Shown piece after piece: positions 17,609 to 26,321 of a stretch of 64,000 nt of DNA; positions within the stretch are counted from its first letter, which is position 1; every line of letters begins with the position of its first letter. The DNA lies in the NCBI RefSeq assembly GCF_036421915.1, contig NZ_JAZGOM010000013.1; one strand, 5' to 3'. A program made the position numbers and the translations under genes. The notes below the pieces were generated by a model. The model was not told the DNA's origin, searched no databases, and saw nothing but the letters and a program-made list of their open reading frames with translations. The stretch comes from Georgenia_A wangjunii. GTDB taxonomy: Bacteria; Actinomycetota; Actinomycetes; Actinomycetales; Actinomycetaceae.

Positions 17609-20479
17609 CGGCGCGCCGGGCGAGCGGTCGTCCTGCTCGTCGATGACCGTCCCGCCAAGGAGCCGGGCCACGAGCGGGGCGCCCACGAGGCCGGAGTCCT
17701 CGGCGTCCGGGTCGTCCATGCTCGGGTGGTCGTCCTTGGCGGCGGTGCGTCGCGCCCCCTGCGCCGGCGCGCCACCCGGGCTCGCGCCCGGACGATCCCC
17801 GTAGCTGCTGGCGCCGCCGGGTCCGCGCGCGTCGCGCGGGGTGCCCGGGCGGGGCGAAGCCGCCCCGGTGCCGGACCGCGAGGTGGCGCCCGATGGCTGG
17901 TCAGAGCCGTCGGCCGGGGAATCCGTGCGCGAGCCCTCGGGGCGTGGGCCGGAGTCGCTCGTACCTGGGCTGCTGCCACCGTTCCCGCGGCGACTCGAAG
18001 GGCTACCGGCGGCGGCCGGCGCACCGAAGGGCTCGGGACCGGCGTCGAAGGGCTCGTCCGGCGGTGCCCACTCGGGCTCCGCGGCCGGTTCCCACGTCGT
18101 GGCCGGCATGGGCCCGTCAGCGGGCGCGGGGTTCGGCCCACCGGCGCGACCGCCCGGGGCACCCGGCGCCGCTCCGGGAGCGGGTCGGCCCTCGGCGGCC
18201 TGGCTGAGCACCGCCTCGATCCGGACCTGGACGCCGAGCGTCTCAGCCAGCGCGCGCTGGAGCGGCTCGACGTGGTTGCCGTTGCGGAAGGTCTGCGCGA
18301 GGCCCGCCGTCGAGAACGCGAGGCTCAGCACGCCGCCCCCGATCTCGGCCACGTGGCCGTCCTGGGACACGAGCGCCCACGTGCCGCGCCGCAGCCGGGC
18401 GAGGGTCTCGAGGACCTCGGGCCAGCGGCGCCGGACCATGTCGGCGTCGACGCCCGGCGCGACCGGCGGCGCAGCAGGAACCGGCGGCGCGGCAGGACCC
18501 GGCGCGGCAGGCACCGGGGTGGCGGGGGCCGGCGCGGGAGCGGGCGTCGCCGGGGGCGACTGGGCAGCGGCCGCGGAGGGCTGAGGGGCGGCCGTGGACG
18601 TAGCCGGGCGCGAAGCGGGCGCCGCGGACGTGGCCGGGCGGGTCTCGCGTGCCACGGACGGCTCGCGCGTACCGCGGTCCGCCGTGCCCGCGGAGGCGCC
18701 GTCACCCATGTCCTCGCCGCGGGCGGGCACGTTCGAGGCCGGGGCGGACGCGCGCGCAGCCGGGGCGTCGGACGTTCCCGCGGGAACGTCTCCGCGAGGC
18801 TGAGCCGGTGCGGGCCCGCCCGGCGCGGCACCCACCGGGCCACCGGCCGGCCCGGTCGGAGCCGGGCCGCCGCTCGGAGCCGGGCCGCTCGCCGACTGGC
18901 CGGCGTCGGACGTTCCCGCGGGAACGTCCCCGCGAGATTGAGCCGGTGCTGGTCCCGCGCTGGCCGACGTGCCGGCGAGGCCACCACTGGCCGGGCCGCC
19001 GCTCCGAGCCGGGCCGCTCGCCGACTGGCCGGTGCCGGGCGTTCCCACGGGAAGGTCTCCGCGGGGGGCGGTCGACGGACCGGAGCCCGGGCGGGTCACC
19101 GGAACGCCTCCGCCGTCGGGGGCAGCGGACGTTCCCGCGGGAACGTCGACGCGAGCCGCGGGCGTGCGGCCAGCGTCCGCACCTCCGGGCGCGCTGGCAC
19201 CCGCTCCGCGTGCAGCCGCCGGAACACCCTGGCTGGCGCCGGCCGGAGCCGTACCGCCGGTCGGCGTTCCCGCGGGAACGCCACTTCCGGCTGCGGTCGT
19301 GCGACCCGCCGCGGCGACGCTCGAGAGGTGCCGCTCGATCCGCTCGAGGCGGGCGCCGTGGCCGCGAGCGGCGTCGTCGGCCCCGGGCAGGAGGATGCGC
19401 GCGCACAGGAGCTCGAGCTGGAGGCGCGGGGACGTCGCCCCCGCCATCTCGGTGAGGGCGTCGTTGACGAGGTCGGCGGCGCGGGAGAGCTGGGCCGGGC
19501 CGAGGTGCTGGGCCTGGATCCGCATCCGCTCGAGCTGGTCCTGGGGCGCGGAGCGGAGCACCGAGCCCGCACGCTCCCCGGCGACGGCGATGACGACGAG
19601 GTCCCGGAGCCGCTCGAGGAGGTCCTCGACGAAGCGGCGCGGGTCGTGCCCGGACTCGATGACGCGGTCGACGACGCGGAAGACGCTCGCCCCGTCGCGC
19701 GCGGCGATCGCCTCGACGACGTCGTCGAGCAGCGTGGCGTCGGTGTAGCCGAGGAGGGCGATGGCGCGCTCGTAGCTGACCTCGCCGTCCTCCGCGCCGG
19801 CCATGAGCTGGTCGAGGACGGAGAGCGAGTCACGCACGGACCCGCCACCCGCGCGGACGACGAGCGGCAGGACGCCGCCGGCCACGCGCACGCCCTCGGC
19901 GGTGCACAGCTCCTCGAGGTAGGACTGGAGCCGCTCGGGCGGCACGAGCCGGAACGGGTAGTGGTGGGTCCGCGAGCGGATCGTGCCGATGACCTTCTCG
20001 GGCTCCGTCGTCGCGAAGACGAACTTCACGTGCCGCGGCGGCTCCTCGACGAGCTTGAGGAGGGCGTTGAAGCCCTGGTTCGAGACCATGTGGGCCTCGT
20101 CGATGATGAAGATCTTGAAGCGGTCCCGCGCCGGCGCGAAGGCCGCCCGCTCGCGCAGGTCGCGGGCGTCGTCGACGCCTCCGTGCGAGGCGGCGTCCAT
20201 CTCGACGACGTCGAGCGACCCGGCGCCGCCGCGCGCGAGGTCGACGCAACTGTCGCACACGCCGCACGGGGTGTCCGTCGGCCCCTCGGCACAGTTGAGG
20301 CAGCGCGCGAAGATGCGGGCCGACGTCGTCTTGCCGCACCCGCGCGGCCCGGAGAAGAGGTAGGCGTGGGTGACGCGGTCCCCGCGCAGGGCCGCCATGA
20401 GCGGCTCGGTGACGTGCTCCTGACCGATGACGTCCGCGAAGGTCTCCGGGCGGTAGCGGCGGTACAGGGCTGTGCTCAC
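17606..20479 (-). CDS. dnaX: DNA polymerase III subunit gamma/tau
   Basis: 957 residues from GTG 20479. Clamp-loader AAA+ domain: Walker A GPRGCGKTTS, zinc module CLNC..CGVCDSC, Walker B DEAH (IIDEAHMVSNQG), sensor SRC-type SRTHHYPF, and a lid/collar domain to about 375. A very long Pro/Ala/Gly-rich linker (about 380-660) contains repeats of DVPAGTS, then the tau C-terminal domain (VDADMVRRRWPEVLETLARL) and a second low-complexity tail. Only one product is evident: I saw no A-rich slippery frameshift site. Encodes the clamp loader next to ffs and recR, a conserved arrangement. Confidence 0.95.
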   Translation of the reverse strand: MSTALYRRYRPETFADVIGQEHVTEPLMAALRGDRVTHAYLFSGPRGCGKTTSARIFARCLNCAEGPTDTPCGVCDSCVDLARGGAGSLDVVEMDAASHGGVDDARDLRERAAFAPARDRFKIFIIDEAHMVSNQGFNALLKLVEEPPRHVKFVFATTEPEKVIGTIRSRTHHYPFRLVPPERLQSYLEELCTAEGVRVAGGVLPLVVRAGGGSVRDSLSVLDQLMAGAEDGEVSYERAIALLGYTDATLLDDVVEAIAARDGASVFRVVDRVIESGHDPRRFVEDLLERLRDLVVIAVAGERAGSVLRSAPQDQLERMRIQAQHLGPAQLSRAADLVNDALTEMAGATSPRLQLELLCARILLPGADDAARGHGARLERIERHLSSVAAAGRTTAAGSGVPAGTPTGGTAPAGASQGVPAAARGAGASAPGGADAGRTPAARVDVPAGTSAAPDGGGVPVTRPGSGPSTAPRGDLPVGTPGTGQSASGPARSGGPASGGLAGTSASAGPAPAQSRGDVPAGTSDAGQSASGPAPSGGPAPTGPAGGPVGAAPGGPAPAQPRGDVPAGTSDAPAARASAPASNVPARGEDMGDGASAGTADRGTREPSVARETRPATSAAPASRPATSTAAPQPSAAAAQSPPATPAPAPAPATPVPAAPGPAAPPVPAAPPVAPGVDADMVRRRWPEVLETLARLRRGTWALVSQDGHVAEIGGGVLSLAFSTAGLAQTFRNGNHVEPLQRALAETLGVQVRIEAVLSQAAEGRPAPGAAPGAPGGRAGGPNPAPADGPMPATTWEPAAEPEWAPPDEPFDAGPEPFGAPAAAGSPSSRRGNGGSSPGTSDSGPRPEGSRTDSPADGSDQPSGATSRSGTGAASPRPGTPRDARGPGGASSYGDRPGASPGGAPAQGARRTAAKDDHPSMDDPDAEDSGLVGAPLVARLLGGTVIDEQDDRSPGAP
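18771..19282. repeat. Five copies of a 20-bp palindrome within the dnaX linker
   Basis: GACGTTCCCGCGGGAACGTC at 18771-18790, 18909-18928 and 19128-19147 is a perfect palindrome; 19263-19282 is a perfect palindrome with GGC/GCC ends; 19038-19057 is a decayed copy. Copies 1, 2, 4 read D-V-P-A-G-T-S on the coding strand with the same codons, including GTT for Val, which is rare in this GC-rich gene. Spacings are 138, 129, 90 and 135 bp. Confidence 0.85.
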
Positions 20480-20485
20480 CCGACG

Positions 20486-20491
20486 ACTCTA
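20486..20491 (-). promoter_or_regulatory. -10 box of the dnaX leaderless promoter
   Basis: TAGAGT on the minus strand followed by six bases and GTG 20479. Confidence 0.5.
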
Positions 20492-20547
20492 GGCGCCCGG
20501 ACCCACACGGCGCACCGGTGCGCCCGGGTTATGTGCGGGCATGAAAG

Positions 20548-20635
20548 GACCCCCCGTGCACCCGCCAGAGCCCACCTGCCCTTGCTGCCTTCCGGCCCTG
20601 GGGGAGTTCAGCAGGGTGACGCCGCACGAGGGGTC
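20548..20635 (-). ncRNA. ffs: Signal recognition particle RNA (4.5S type)
   Basis: Minus strand. The 5' GACCCCTCGTGC pairs with the 3' GCACGGGGGGTC. The conserved tip CAGGGCCGGAAGGCAGCAAG contains the GGAA tetraloop region and the asymmetric-loop bases bound by Ffh. The small form is usual in actinobacteria, where ffs sits beside dnaX. Confidence 0.92.
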
Positions 20636-20722
20636 GCGGACAAGTCTAACGGACCGTGTGAGCGAGTCCACCGACCCCGCGGTTCGGACCCTCGGCCCGG
20701 CTCGGGTATCGTGGTCGGGCCA

Positions 20723-20807
20723 GGAGGATTCGCCTAGTGGCCTATGGCGCACGCTTGGAAAGCGTGTTGGGTTAACGCCCTCGGGGGTTCGAATCCCCCA
20801 TCCTCCG
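20723..20807 (+). tRNA. tRNA-Ser(GGA)
   Basis: Acceptor GGAGGAT pairs with ATCCTCC; anticodon loop CTTGGAAAG gives GGA; long variable arm typical of serine; T-arm GGGGGTTCGAATCCCCC. CCA is not encoded. Confidence 0.95.
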
Positions 20808-20998
20808 CCGCCCGAAGGGCCCGCGACCCGCAGCAGTGCCGGTCCCGGGCCCTTCGTCGTCGGGGCGTCGAGGGCTCGGCGCCGTGCTCCGTCGTCTCCG
20901 GTGGCTACCTCCGCCGAAGACCTCAGCGGCACCGCTCGCCGGGGGCCAGCGGCGTAGGCACCGCCGTCGGGCCCGCGTCGCCCTCCCTGAGCGGTGGG

Positions 20999-21040
20999 CC
21001 GACACCCTGATGTTTCCTGGGAATATAGTTCCGGCGAGTC
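20999..21040 (+). promoter_or_regulatory. Promoter and candidate MarR operator
   Basis: TATAGT (21024-21029) is a good -10, putting the start near 21036. Between it and the -35 region lies TTCCTGGGAA (21014-21023), an inverted repeat, and GGAATATAGTTCC (21020-21032), a second one overlapping the -10. This is the usual position for an autoregulating MarR dimer. Confidence 0.5.
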
Positions 21041-21054
21041 CAGTTGCGGGTGTC

Positions 21055-21483
21055 ATGGACTTCTTCGACACCTTGGTTCGGTACGAGACCCACCTGTGGA
21101 ACCACCTCGACGGCCGCCTCCGCGCCGCAGGCGGCCCGTCGCTCGCCACCGTGCTGGCGCTGCGGGTCGTGGCCGGGCATGCCGGTGCGTGCCGGGTGCA
21201 GGAGCTGCGTGCGGACCTGGGCATCACCGTCGGCGCGGCGAGCAAGCTCGTGGACCGGCTGGAGCGTGACGGCCTGGCCGTGCGCCGGGCGAACCCCGCC
21301 GACCGTCGCTCCTCCCTCATCGACCTCACTACCGAGGGCCGGCGCGCGCTCGAGCGCGGCACCGACGTGGTCAGCAACGGCCTCGCCGAGCACCTGGGCG
21401 ACGACCGCGACGTCGCCCAGGTCACCGCCGCGCTCACGCGCCTGGACGGACGGCTGCACGACGGCGCGGCGGTGGCGTCATGA
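21055..21483 (+). CDS. MarR family transcriptional regulator
   Basis: 142 residues, winged helix-turn-helix: LRADLGITVGAASKLVDRLERDGL (recognition helix about 60-80) and wing NPADRRSSLIDLTTEG. Start ATG 21055 has a poor site; an in-frame ATG at 21010 lies within the promoter. First gene of an operon with overlapping stop/start (ATGA) to the next gene, so it likely controls the ADH-ABC-hydrolase set in response to a small ligand. Confidence 0.85.
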   Translation: MDFFDTLVRYETHLWNHLDGRLRAAGGPSLATVLALRVVAGHAGACRVQELRADLGITVGAASKLVDRLERDGLAVRRANPADRRSSLIDLTTEGRRALERGTDVVSNGLAEHLGDDRDVAQVTAALTRLDGRLHDGAAVAS

Positions 21484-22460
21484 CGGGGCGCATGCGCGCG
21501 GTGGTCGTCGACGCCCCCGGCGGCCCCGAGGTCCTCCAGGTCCGTGACGTCCCGGTTCCCGACGTGGGCCCCGGCCACGTGCTGATCCGGGTCCGCGCCT
21601 TCGGCCTGAACCGGTCCGAGCTGCACTTCCGGCGCGGCCAGGCCTCGTTCGGCACCTTCCCCCGCATCCCCGGCATCGAGGCGGCCGGCGTCGTGGAGGC
21701 CGCCCCGGGCGGTGAGTACGCCGTCGGCACGCAGGTGGTGACGATGATGGGCGGGATGGGCCGCACGTCCGACGGCGGCTACGCCGAGTACGTCGTCGTG
21801 CCCGCGGGTCAGGTCATCGCCTTCCGCAGCGACCTGCCGTGGGACGTCCTGGGCGCCGTTCCCGAAATGCTGCAGACCGCGCACGGCTCCCTCGCCGTCG
21901 GTGTCCGGGCGAACGCCGGTGACACCCTGCTGGTGCGCGGCGGCACGTCGGCCGTCGGCATGGCCGTGGCCGTCCTCGGCAAGCTCCGCGGGATGACAGT
22001 CCTGTCCACCACCCGGTCGCCGAGCAACGTTCCCCTGCTGGAACGCCTCGGCGTGGACCACGCACTGGTCGACGACGGACAGATCGCGGACCGGGTCCAC
22101 GAGCTCGTCCCGGGCGGCGCGGACGGCGCGGTCGAGCTCGTCGGGGTGAACACCCTGCGCGACTCGCTGCGCGCGGTGCGGTCCGGCGGCACCGTGTGCT
22201 TCACGGGGATGCTCTCGGACCAGTGGACGGTCCCCGAGTTCTACCCGATGGACTGGCTGCCCAACGGCGTGCGCCTGACCGCGTACTCCGGCGGGGCCGG
22301 CGACCTGCCGCCGGCCGTGCTCCAAGACTTTCTCGACTCTGTCGCGGCGGGCCACGCACGCGTCCCGGTCGGGCGCACCTACCGGCTCGACGACATCGTC
22401 CAGGCGCACAGCGACCTGGAGGCGAACGCCGTCGGCGGCAAGGCGGTCGTGGTCCTGTGA
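21480..22460 (+). CDS. Zinc-independent MDR family oxidoreductase (quinone oxidoreductase-like)
   Basis: 326 residues. GroES-like N-terminal domain and Rossmann domain with VRGGTSAVGMAVAVLGKL as the NADPH site. Residues for the catalytic zinc (Cys-His in the usual GHE motif) are absent (PGIEAAGVVEA), so it belongs to the zeta-crystallin/enoyl-reductase side of the family, reducing quinones or enones. Overlaps the MarR stop by 4 bp. Confidence 0.88.
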   Translation: MTGRMRAVVVDAPGGPEVLQVRDVPVPDVGPGHVLIRVRAFGLNRSELHFRRGQASFGTFPRIPGIEAAGVVEAAPGGEYAVGTQVVTMMGGMGRTSDGGYAEYVVVPAGQVIAFRSDLPWDVLGAVPEMLQTAHGSLAVGVRANAGDTLLVRGGTSAVGMAVAVLGKLRGMTVLSTTRSPSNVPLLERLGVDHALVDDGQIADRVHELVPGGADGAVELVGVNTLRDSLRAVRSGGTVCFTGMLSDQWTVPEFYPMDWLPNGVRLTAYSGGAGDLPPAVLQDFLDSVAAGHARVPVGRTYRLDDIVQAHSDLEANAVGGKAVVVL

Positions 22461-22491
22461 GCGTCGACCGGGCGCCTCACGGAGGTGTCGC

Positions 22492-23304
22492 GTGATCACC
22501 TTCGACTCCGTCAACAAGACGTACCCGGAAGGGACCGTTGCCGTCCGCGAGTTCAGCCTCACCGTCCCGTCCCACCAGACGGTGGCGCTCGTGGGGTCGT
22601 CGGGGTCGGGGAAGACGACGTTGCTGCGGATGGTCAACCGGATGGTGGATCCGACCTCCGGCACGGTCGCGGTCGACGGCCGCGACGTCGCCACCGTCGA
22701 CCGGGTGACACTCCGGCGATCCATCGGGTACGTACTTCAGGCCGGCGGGCTGCTGCCGCACCGCACGGTGCTGGACAACATCGCGACGGTGCCGGTCCTG
22801 GCGGGTACCCCGCGGCGCCGCGCCCGGCACGCAGCCGCGGCGCTGCTGGAACGGGTGGGGTTGGACGTGTCGCTGGCCGACCGCTACCCGAGTCAGCTCT
22901 CCGGCGGCCAGCAGCAACGCGTGGGCGTGGCTCGCGCCCTGGCCGCCGACCCCAACATCTTGCTCATGGACGAGCCCTTCGGCGCCGTTGACCCGATCGT
23001 GCGGCGCGAGCTGCAGGACGAGATGCGCCGCCTGCAGCAGGACCTGGGGAAGACCATCGTGCTCGTCACCCACGACATCGACGAGGCGTTCCGGCTCGCC
23101 GACCAGGTCGTGGTCCTGCGCGAGGGCGGGCGGATCGCCCAGGCGGGCACGCCCCTCGAGATACTCGCCCGGCCCGCAGACGACTTCGTGCGCAGCTTCG
23201 TCGGCGCCGACCGCGCCGATCGGCACCTTCGCCAGGTGGACGTCGACGGCCGCCCCGTCGTCATCGACGGCGAGGGCCGGCCCGTGGGGGTGCTGGCGCC
23301 GTGA
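22492..23304 (+). CDS. ABC transporter ATP-binding protein, quaternary-amine (OpuC/ProV) type
   Basis: 270 residues, GTG 22492 six bases after GGAGG. Walker A GSSGSGKTT, Q-loop YVLQAGGLLPH, signature LSGGQQQRVGVARAL, Walker B ILLMDEPFGAVDP, H-loop LVTHDIDEAFRLAD. The sequence type is that of glycine betaine/carnitine/choline importers but no C-terminal CBS domains follow, unlike osmotically gated OpuCA. Confidence 0.92.
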   Translation: MITFDSVNKTYPEGTVAVREFSLTVPSHQTVALVGSSGSGKTTLLRMVNRMVDPTSGTVAVDGRDVATVDRVTLRRSIGYVLQAGGLLPHRTVLDNIATVPVLAGTPRRRARHAAAALLERVGLDVSLADRYPSQLSGGQQQRVGVARALAADPNILLMDEPFGAVDPIVRRELQDEMRRLQQDLGKTIVLVTHDIDEAFRLADQVVVLREGGRIAQAGTPLEILARPADDFVRSFVGADRADRHLRQVDVDGRPVVIDGEGRPVGVLAP

Positions 23305-23969
23305 CCTGGCTGTCCCACGCCTGGCCGCAGGTGGTGGAGCTGACCGGCACCCATCTGCTGCTCAGCGTCCCGGCAATCGTCCTGAGCGTGCTGCTCGCGG
23401 TTCCGATCGGCTACCTCGCCGCCCGGCACCCGCGCGCCGGAGGCGTCCTGCTCGGCGCGGCGACCCTGCTGTACGCCGTCCCGGCCCTGCCGCTGCTCAT
23501 CATCATCCCGGCCGTGCTGGGAGTCCCGTTGCGCTCGGCGGCCACCGTCGTCGTGGCGCTGACCGTGTACGGGACGGCGCTGCTCGTACGGACCGCCGCC
23601 GACGCCTTCTCCACCGTCTCCTCCGAGGTCCGCCAGGCAGCCGCCGCTGTCGGGCACTCCACATGGGCGCTGTGGTGGCGCGTCGACCTGCCGTTGGCCG
23701 TGCCCGTGCTGGTCGCCGGCGCCCGCGTCGCGACGGTCAGCACAGTGGGGCTCACGACGATCGGTGCGCTCATCGGCGTGCCGAGCCTGGGGACTCTGTT
23801 CACCGACGGGTTCCAGCGAGGCATCCTCGCCGAGGTTGCGACGGGGATCGTCGTCACCGTGGCCGTCGCCCTGCTGCTGGACGGGGTGTGCCTCCTCACC
23901 GGTCGCGCGTTGACCCCGTGGACGCGCAAGAGCGCCACGCCACCGGTGGCAGTGGAGGTTGCCCGATGA
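23301..23969 (+). CDS. ABC transporter permease, OpuCB type
   Basis: 222 residues, GTG 23301 overlapping the previous stop (GTGA). Five to six membrane segments and the EAA-like loop EVRQAAAAVGHSTWALWWRVDLPLA. ALLVRTAADAF and LITLIGALIG-like segments match quaternary-amine transporter permeases. Pairs with the next gene. Confidence 0.9.
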   Translation: MTWLSHAWPQVVELTGTHLLLSVPAIVLSVLLAVPIGYLAARHPRAGGVLLGAATLLYAVPALPLLIIIPAVLGVPLRSAATVVVALTVYGTALLVRTAADAFSTVSSEVRQAAAAVGHSTWALWWRVDLPLAVPVLVAGARVATVSTVGLTTIGALIGVPSLGTLFTDGFQRGILAEVATGIVVTVAVALLLDGVCLLTGRALTPWTRKSATPPVAVEVAR

Positions 23970-24673
23970 GCCTCCTCCTCGATGCGTTCGCGTGGCTCGG
24001 CGACCCGGCCCAGTGGGCCGGTACCGGCTCGATCCCCGCCAGGCTCGCGGAGCATCTGGCCATCACCGTCGGCGTGGTCGTCGTGGCCGCCGGGCTGGCG
24101 ATACCCATCGGTGTCGCCGTCGGTCACACCCGCCGCGGCCAGGTGGCCGTCGTCGCCGTCGTCGGCGCCGCCCGAGCCGTCCCGACGCTCGGCTTGCTGA
24201 CCGCGCTCGCACTCCTGCTCGGCATCGGCGTCCGCGCACCGGTCGTGGCGCTCGTCGTGCTCGCCGTGCCGTCAGTCCTGGCCGGCTGCTACGCCGGCAT
24301 CCAAGCCGTCGACGCCCTCACCGTCGACGCCTCGCGTGCCGTCGGCATGAGCGAGGCCCAGGTGCTGGCGCGGGTCGAGCTGCCGCTGGCCGCACCCGTC
24401 GTCGTGGGCGGCCTGCGCGCCGCCACGCTGCAGGTCGTCGCCACGGCAACCCTCGCTGCGTACACCGCGGACCTGGGTCTGGGGCGTTACCTGTTCGCCG
24501 GCCTGAAGTCCGGCGACTACGCCCAGATGCTCGGTGGAGCCCTGCTCGTCACCGCCCTCGCGCTCCTCCTCGAGCTCGCCCTCGCAGGAGCTCAACGGGC
24601 TGTGGCCCGGCGCACTCGTCCCGAACCCAGCCGTCGTCTGCGACGGACCCCCACAACGAAGGACACCGCATGA
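23966..24673 (+). CDS. ABC transporter permease, OpuCD type
   Basis: 235 residues, ATG 23966 in an ATGA overlap. About six membrane segments; coupling loop VDASRAVGMSEAQVLARVELPLA, and ARAVPTLGLLTALALLLGIG of the family. Together with the preceding permease it forms the heterodimeric channel. Confidence 0.9.
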   Translation: MSLLLDAFAWLGDPAQWAGTGSIPARLAEHLAITVGVVVVAAGLAIPIGVAVGHTRRGQVAVVAVVGAARAVPTLGLLTALALLLGIGVRAPVVALVVLAVPSVLAGCYAGIQAVDALTVDASRAVGMSEAQVLARVELPLAAPVVVGGLRAATLQVVATATLAAYTADLGLGRYLFAGLKSGDYAQMLGGALLVTALALLLELALAGAQRAVARRTRPEPSRRLRRTPTTKDTA

Positions 24674-25590
24674 CGTTCCGCCCCCGCCTCGCCGTCGCTC
24701 TGACCGGCGTGGCGGTCACCCTGACCGCGTGCTCGAACGCCGACCCGCTCGCCGAAACCACCGGCGAGCCCACGGACGGGGGGTCGTCGACGATCGTCAT
24801 CGGCTCCCAGGACTACTACTCCAACGAGATCATCGCCGAGATCTACGGCCAGGCGCTTGAGGCCGCCGACTACACCGTCGACCGCCAGTTCCGCATCGGC
24901 CAGCGCGAGGCCTACGTGCCCGAGCTGGAGTCCGGCAGCATCGACCTGTTCCCCGAGTACAGCGGGCCCCTCTTGCAGTACTGGCGGCCGGACACCACCG
25001 CCCGCCTCGCCGACGACGTCTACGCCGAGCTCGCCGAGGTCGCCCCTGACGGGCTCCGGCTGCTGGACCAGTCGCCCGCCACCGACCAGGACTCCTACAC
25101 CGTCACCCGCGAGTTCGCCGACACCTGGGGCCTGACCACCATCGACGACCTGGCCAAAGTCACCGTGCCGCTGACCCTCGGCGGCAACTCCGAGGGCGAG
25201 AACCGCCCCAACGGGCCGCGCGGCCTGCGGGAGAACTACGGCGTGGACGTCTCCTTCACCCCCATCGAGGACGGCGGTGGACCGCTGACCGTCAAGGCCC
25301 TGCAGGACGGGGACATCCAGCTCGCCATCATCTACACGGCCGACCCCTCCATCGGGACGAACGACCTCGTCTCGCTCGAGGACACGGCGGGCCTCTTCCT
25401 CGCCTCCCACGTCGTCCCGCTGGCCAGTGACGACGTCGACGACGCAGCCGCCGAGGTCATCGACGCCGTCAGCGCGGCCATGACCGCCGAGGAGCTCGTC
25501 GCCCTCAACGCCCGCAGTGTTGACGAGCAGTTCCCCGCGGCGCAGATCGCCGCGGACTGGCTGGCCGAGCAGCCCGGGCTCAGCTCCTGA
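24670..25590 (+). CDS. Quaternary-amine-type substrate-binding lipoprotein
   Basis: 306 residues, ATG 24670 overlapping the previous stop. Lipobox VTLTAC (Cys 21). OpuAC/OsmF fold: IVIGSQDYYSNEIIAEIYGQ, EYVPELESGSIDLFPEYSG-like AYVPELESGSIDLFPEYSG, and VKALQDGDIQLAIIYTADP. Tyr/Trp residues (YY in DYYS, YW in QYWRP) could provide the aromatic cage that holds trimethylammonium groups, but this is inference. Substrate unknown. Confidence 0.9.
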   Translation: MTFRPRLAVALTGVAVTLTACSNADPLAETTGEPTDGGSSTIVIGSQDYYSNEIIAEIYGQALEAADYTVDRQFRIGQREAYVPELESGSIDLFPEYSGPLLQYWRPDTTARLADDVYAELAEVAPDGLRLLDQSPATDQDSYTVTREFADTWGLTTIDDLAKVTVPLTLGGNSEGENRPNGPRGLRENYGVDVSFTPIEDGGGPLTVKALQDGDIQLAIIYTADPSIGTNDLVSLEDTAGLFLASHVVPLASDDVDDAAAEVIDAVSAAMTAEELVALNARSVDEQFPAAQIAADWLAEQPGLSS

Positions 25591-25619
25591 TCACCCCATC
25601 CCCCGAGACCGAGGACACC

Positions 25620-26243
25620 ATGACCACGACGTTCGACCTCACGACGACCACGACGGCGGTTCTCGTCGTCGACATGCAGAACGACAACCTTCACCCCGAC
25701 GGCGCTTTCGCCTCGAGCGGCGCCGCGGACCACGCCGCCTCCCAAGACGTGGTCAGCAACGTCCGGGCAGTGCTCGACGCGGCCCGGGCCGCCGGCACCC
25801 ACGTCTTCCACAACCGGATCGTCGTCTACCCCGGCCAGGACGTCGGCGGCAGCAACGCGCCGATCTTCCGGATGCTCGGCCCCGAGTCCCTCAAGCTCGG
25901 CACCTGGGGTGCGGCGATCGTGGACGGGCTCGACCCCCGCGAGGACGAGATCGTGCTCGACCGGATGCGGATGAGCGCGTTCCACGGCACCAGCCTCGAC
26001 GCCATGCTCCGCAACCTCCGCGTCACCGACGTGGTCGTCGTCGGGGTCTGGACGAACATGGCCATCGAGCACACCGTCCGCGACGCCGCCGACCTCGGCT
26101 ACCGGGTCGCGATCGTCTCCGACGCCACCTCGTCCATCAACGAGGACTGGCACCGCGCGGCCCTCGGGTACGCGCTGACGAACATCGCCACCATCACCGA
26201 CACCGCGGCGGTGACGGCCGCGCTCGGGTCGGCGACTCCGTAG
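25620..26243 (+). CDS. Isochorismatase-fold protein lacking two catalytic residues
   Basis: 207 residues. The family Asp is present (D18 in VVDMQND) but the Lys of the triad is R115 (LDRMRMSAF, usually K-x-R-x-SAF) and the nucleophilic Cys is A148 (VWTNMAIEHTVRDA, usually TN-x-C-V-E). The rest of the fold is well kept (HRAALGYALTNIA). Amidohydrolases such as N-carbamoylsarcosine amidase and biuret hydrolase need this Cys; true isochorismatases (EntB, PhzD) lack it. So it may be a C-O lyase-like enzyme or a non-catalytic protein. It follows the binding protein by 29 bp and closes the operon. Confidence 0.85.
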   Translation: MTTTFDLTTTTTAVLVVDMQNDNLHPDGAFASSGAADHAASQDVVSNVRAVLDAARAAGTHVFHNRIVVYPGQDVGGSNAPIFRMLGPESLKLGTWGAAIVDGLDPREDEIVLDRMRMSAFHGTSLDAMLRNLRVTDVVVVGVWTNMAIEHTVRDAADLGYRVAIVSDATSSINEDWHRAALGYALTNIATITDTAAVTAALGSATP

Positions 26244-26321
26244 GACCGCTCGGACCAGACCTCTCGGCCGGTCGGGAGCGACCATCAGAGCCGCCCCGGC
26301 CGGCCGGTGAGGTTCTCGGGC

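Noticed and set aside
18600..19300. Programmed frameshift to make a short gamma form of DnaX
   Set aside because: No A-rich slippery heptamer in this GC-rich region.
20836..21054. Longer MarR start at 20836
   Set aside because: The added sequence is low-complexity and covers the tRNA 3' flank and promoter.
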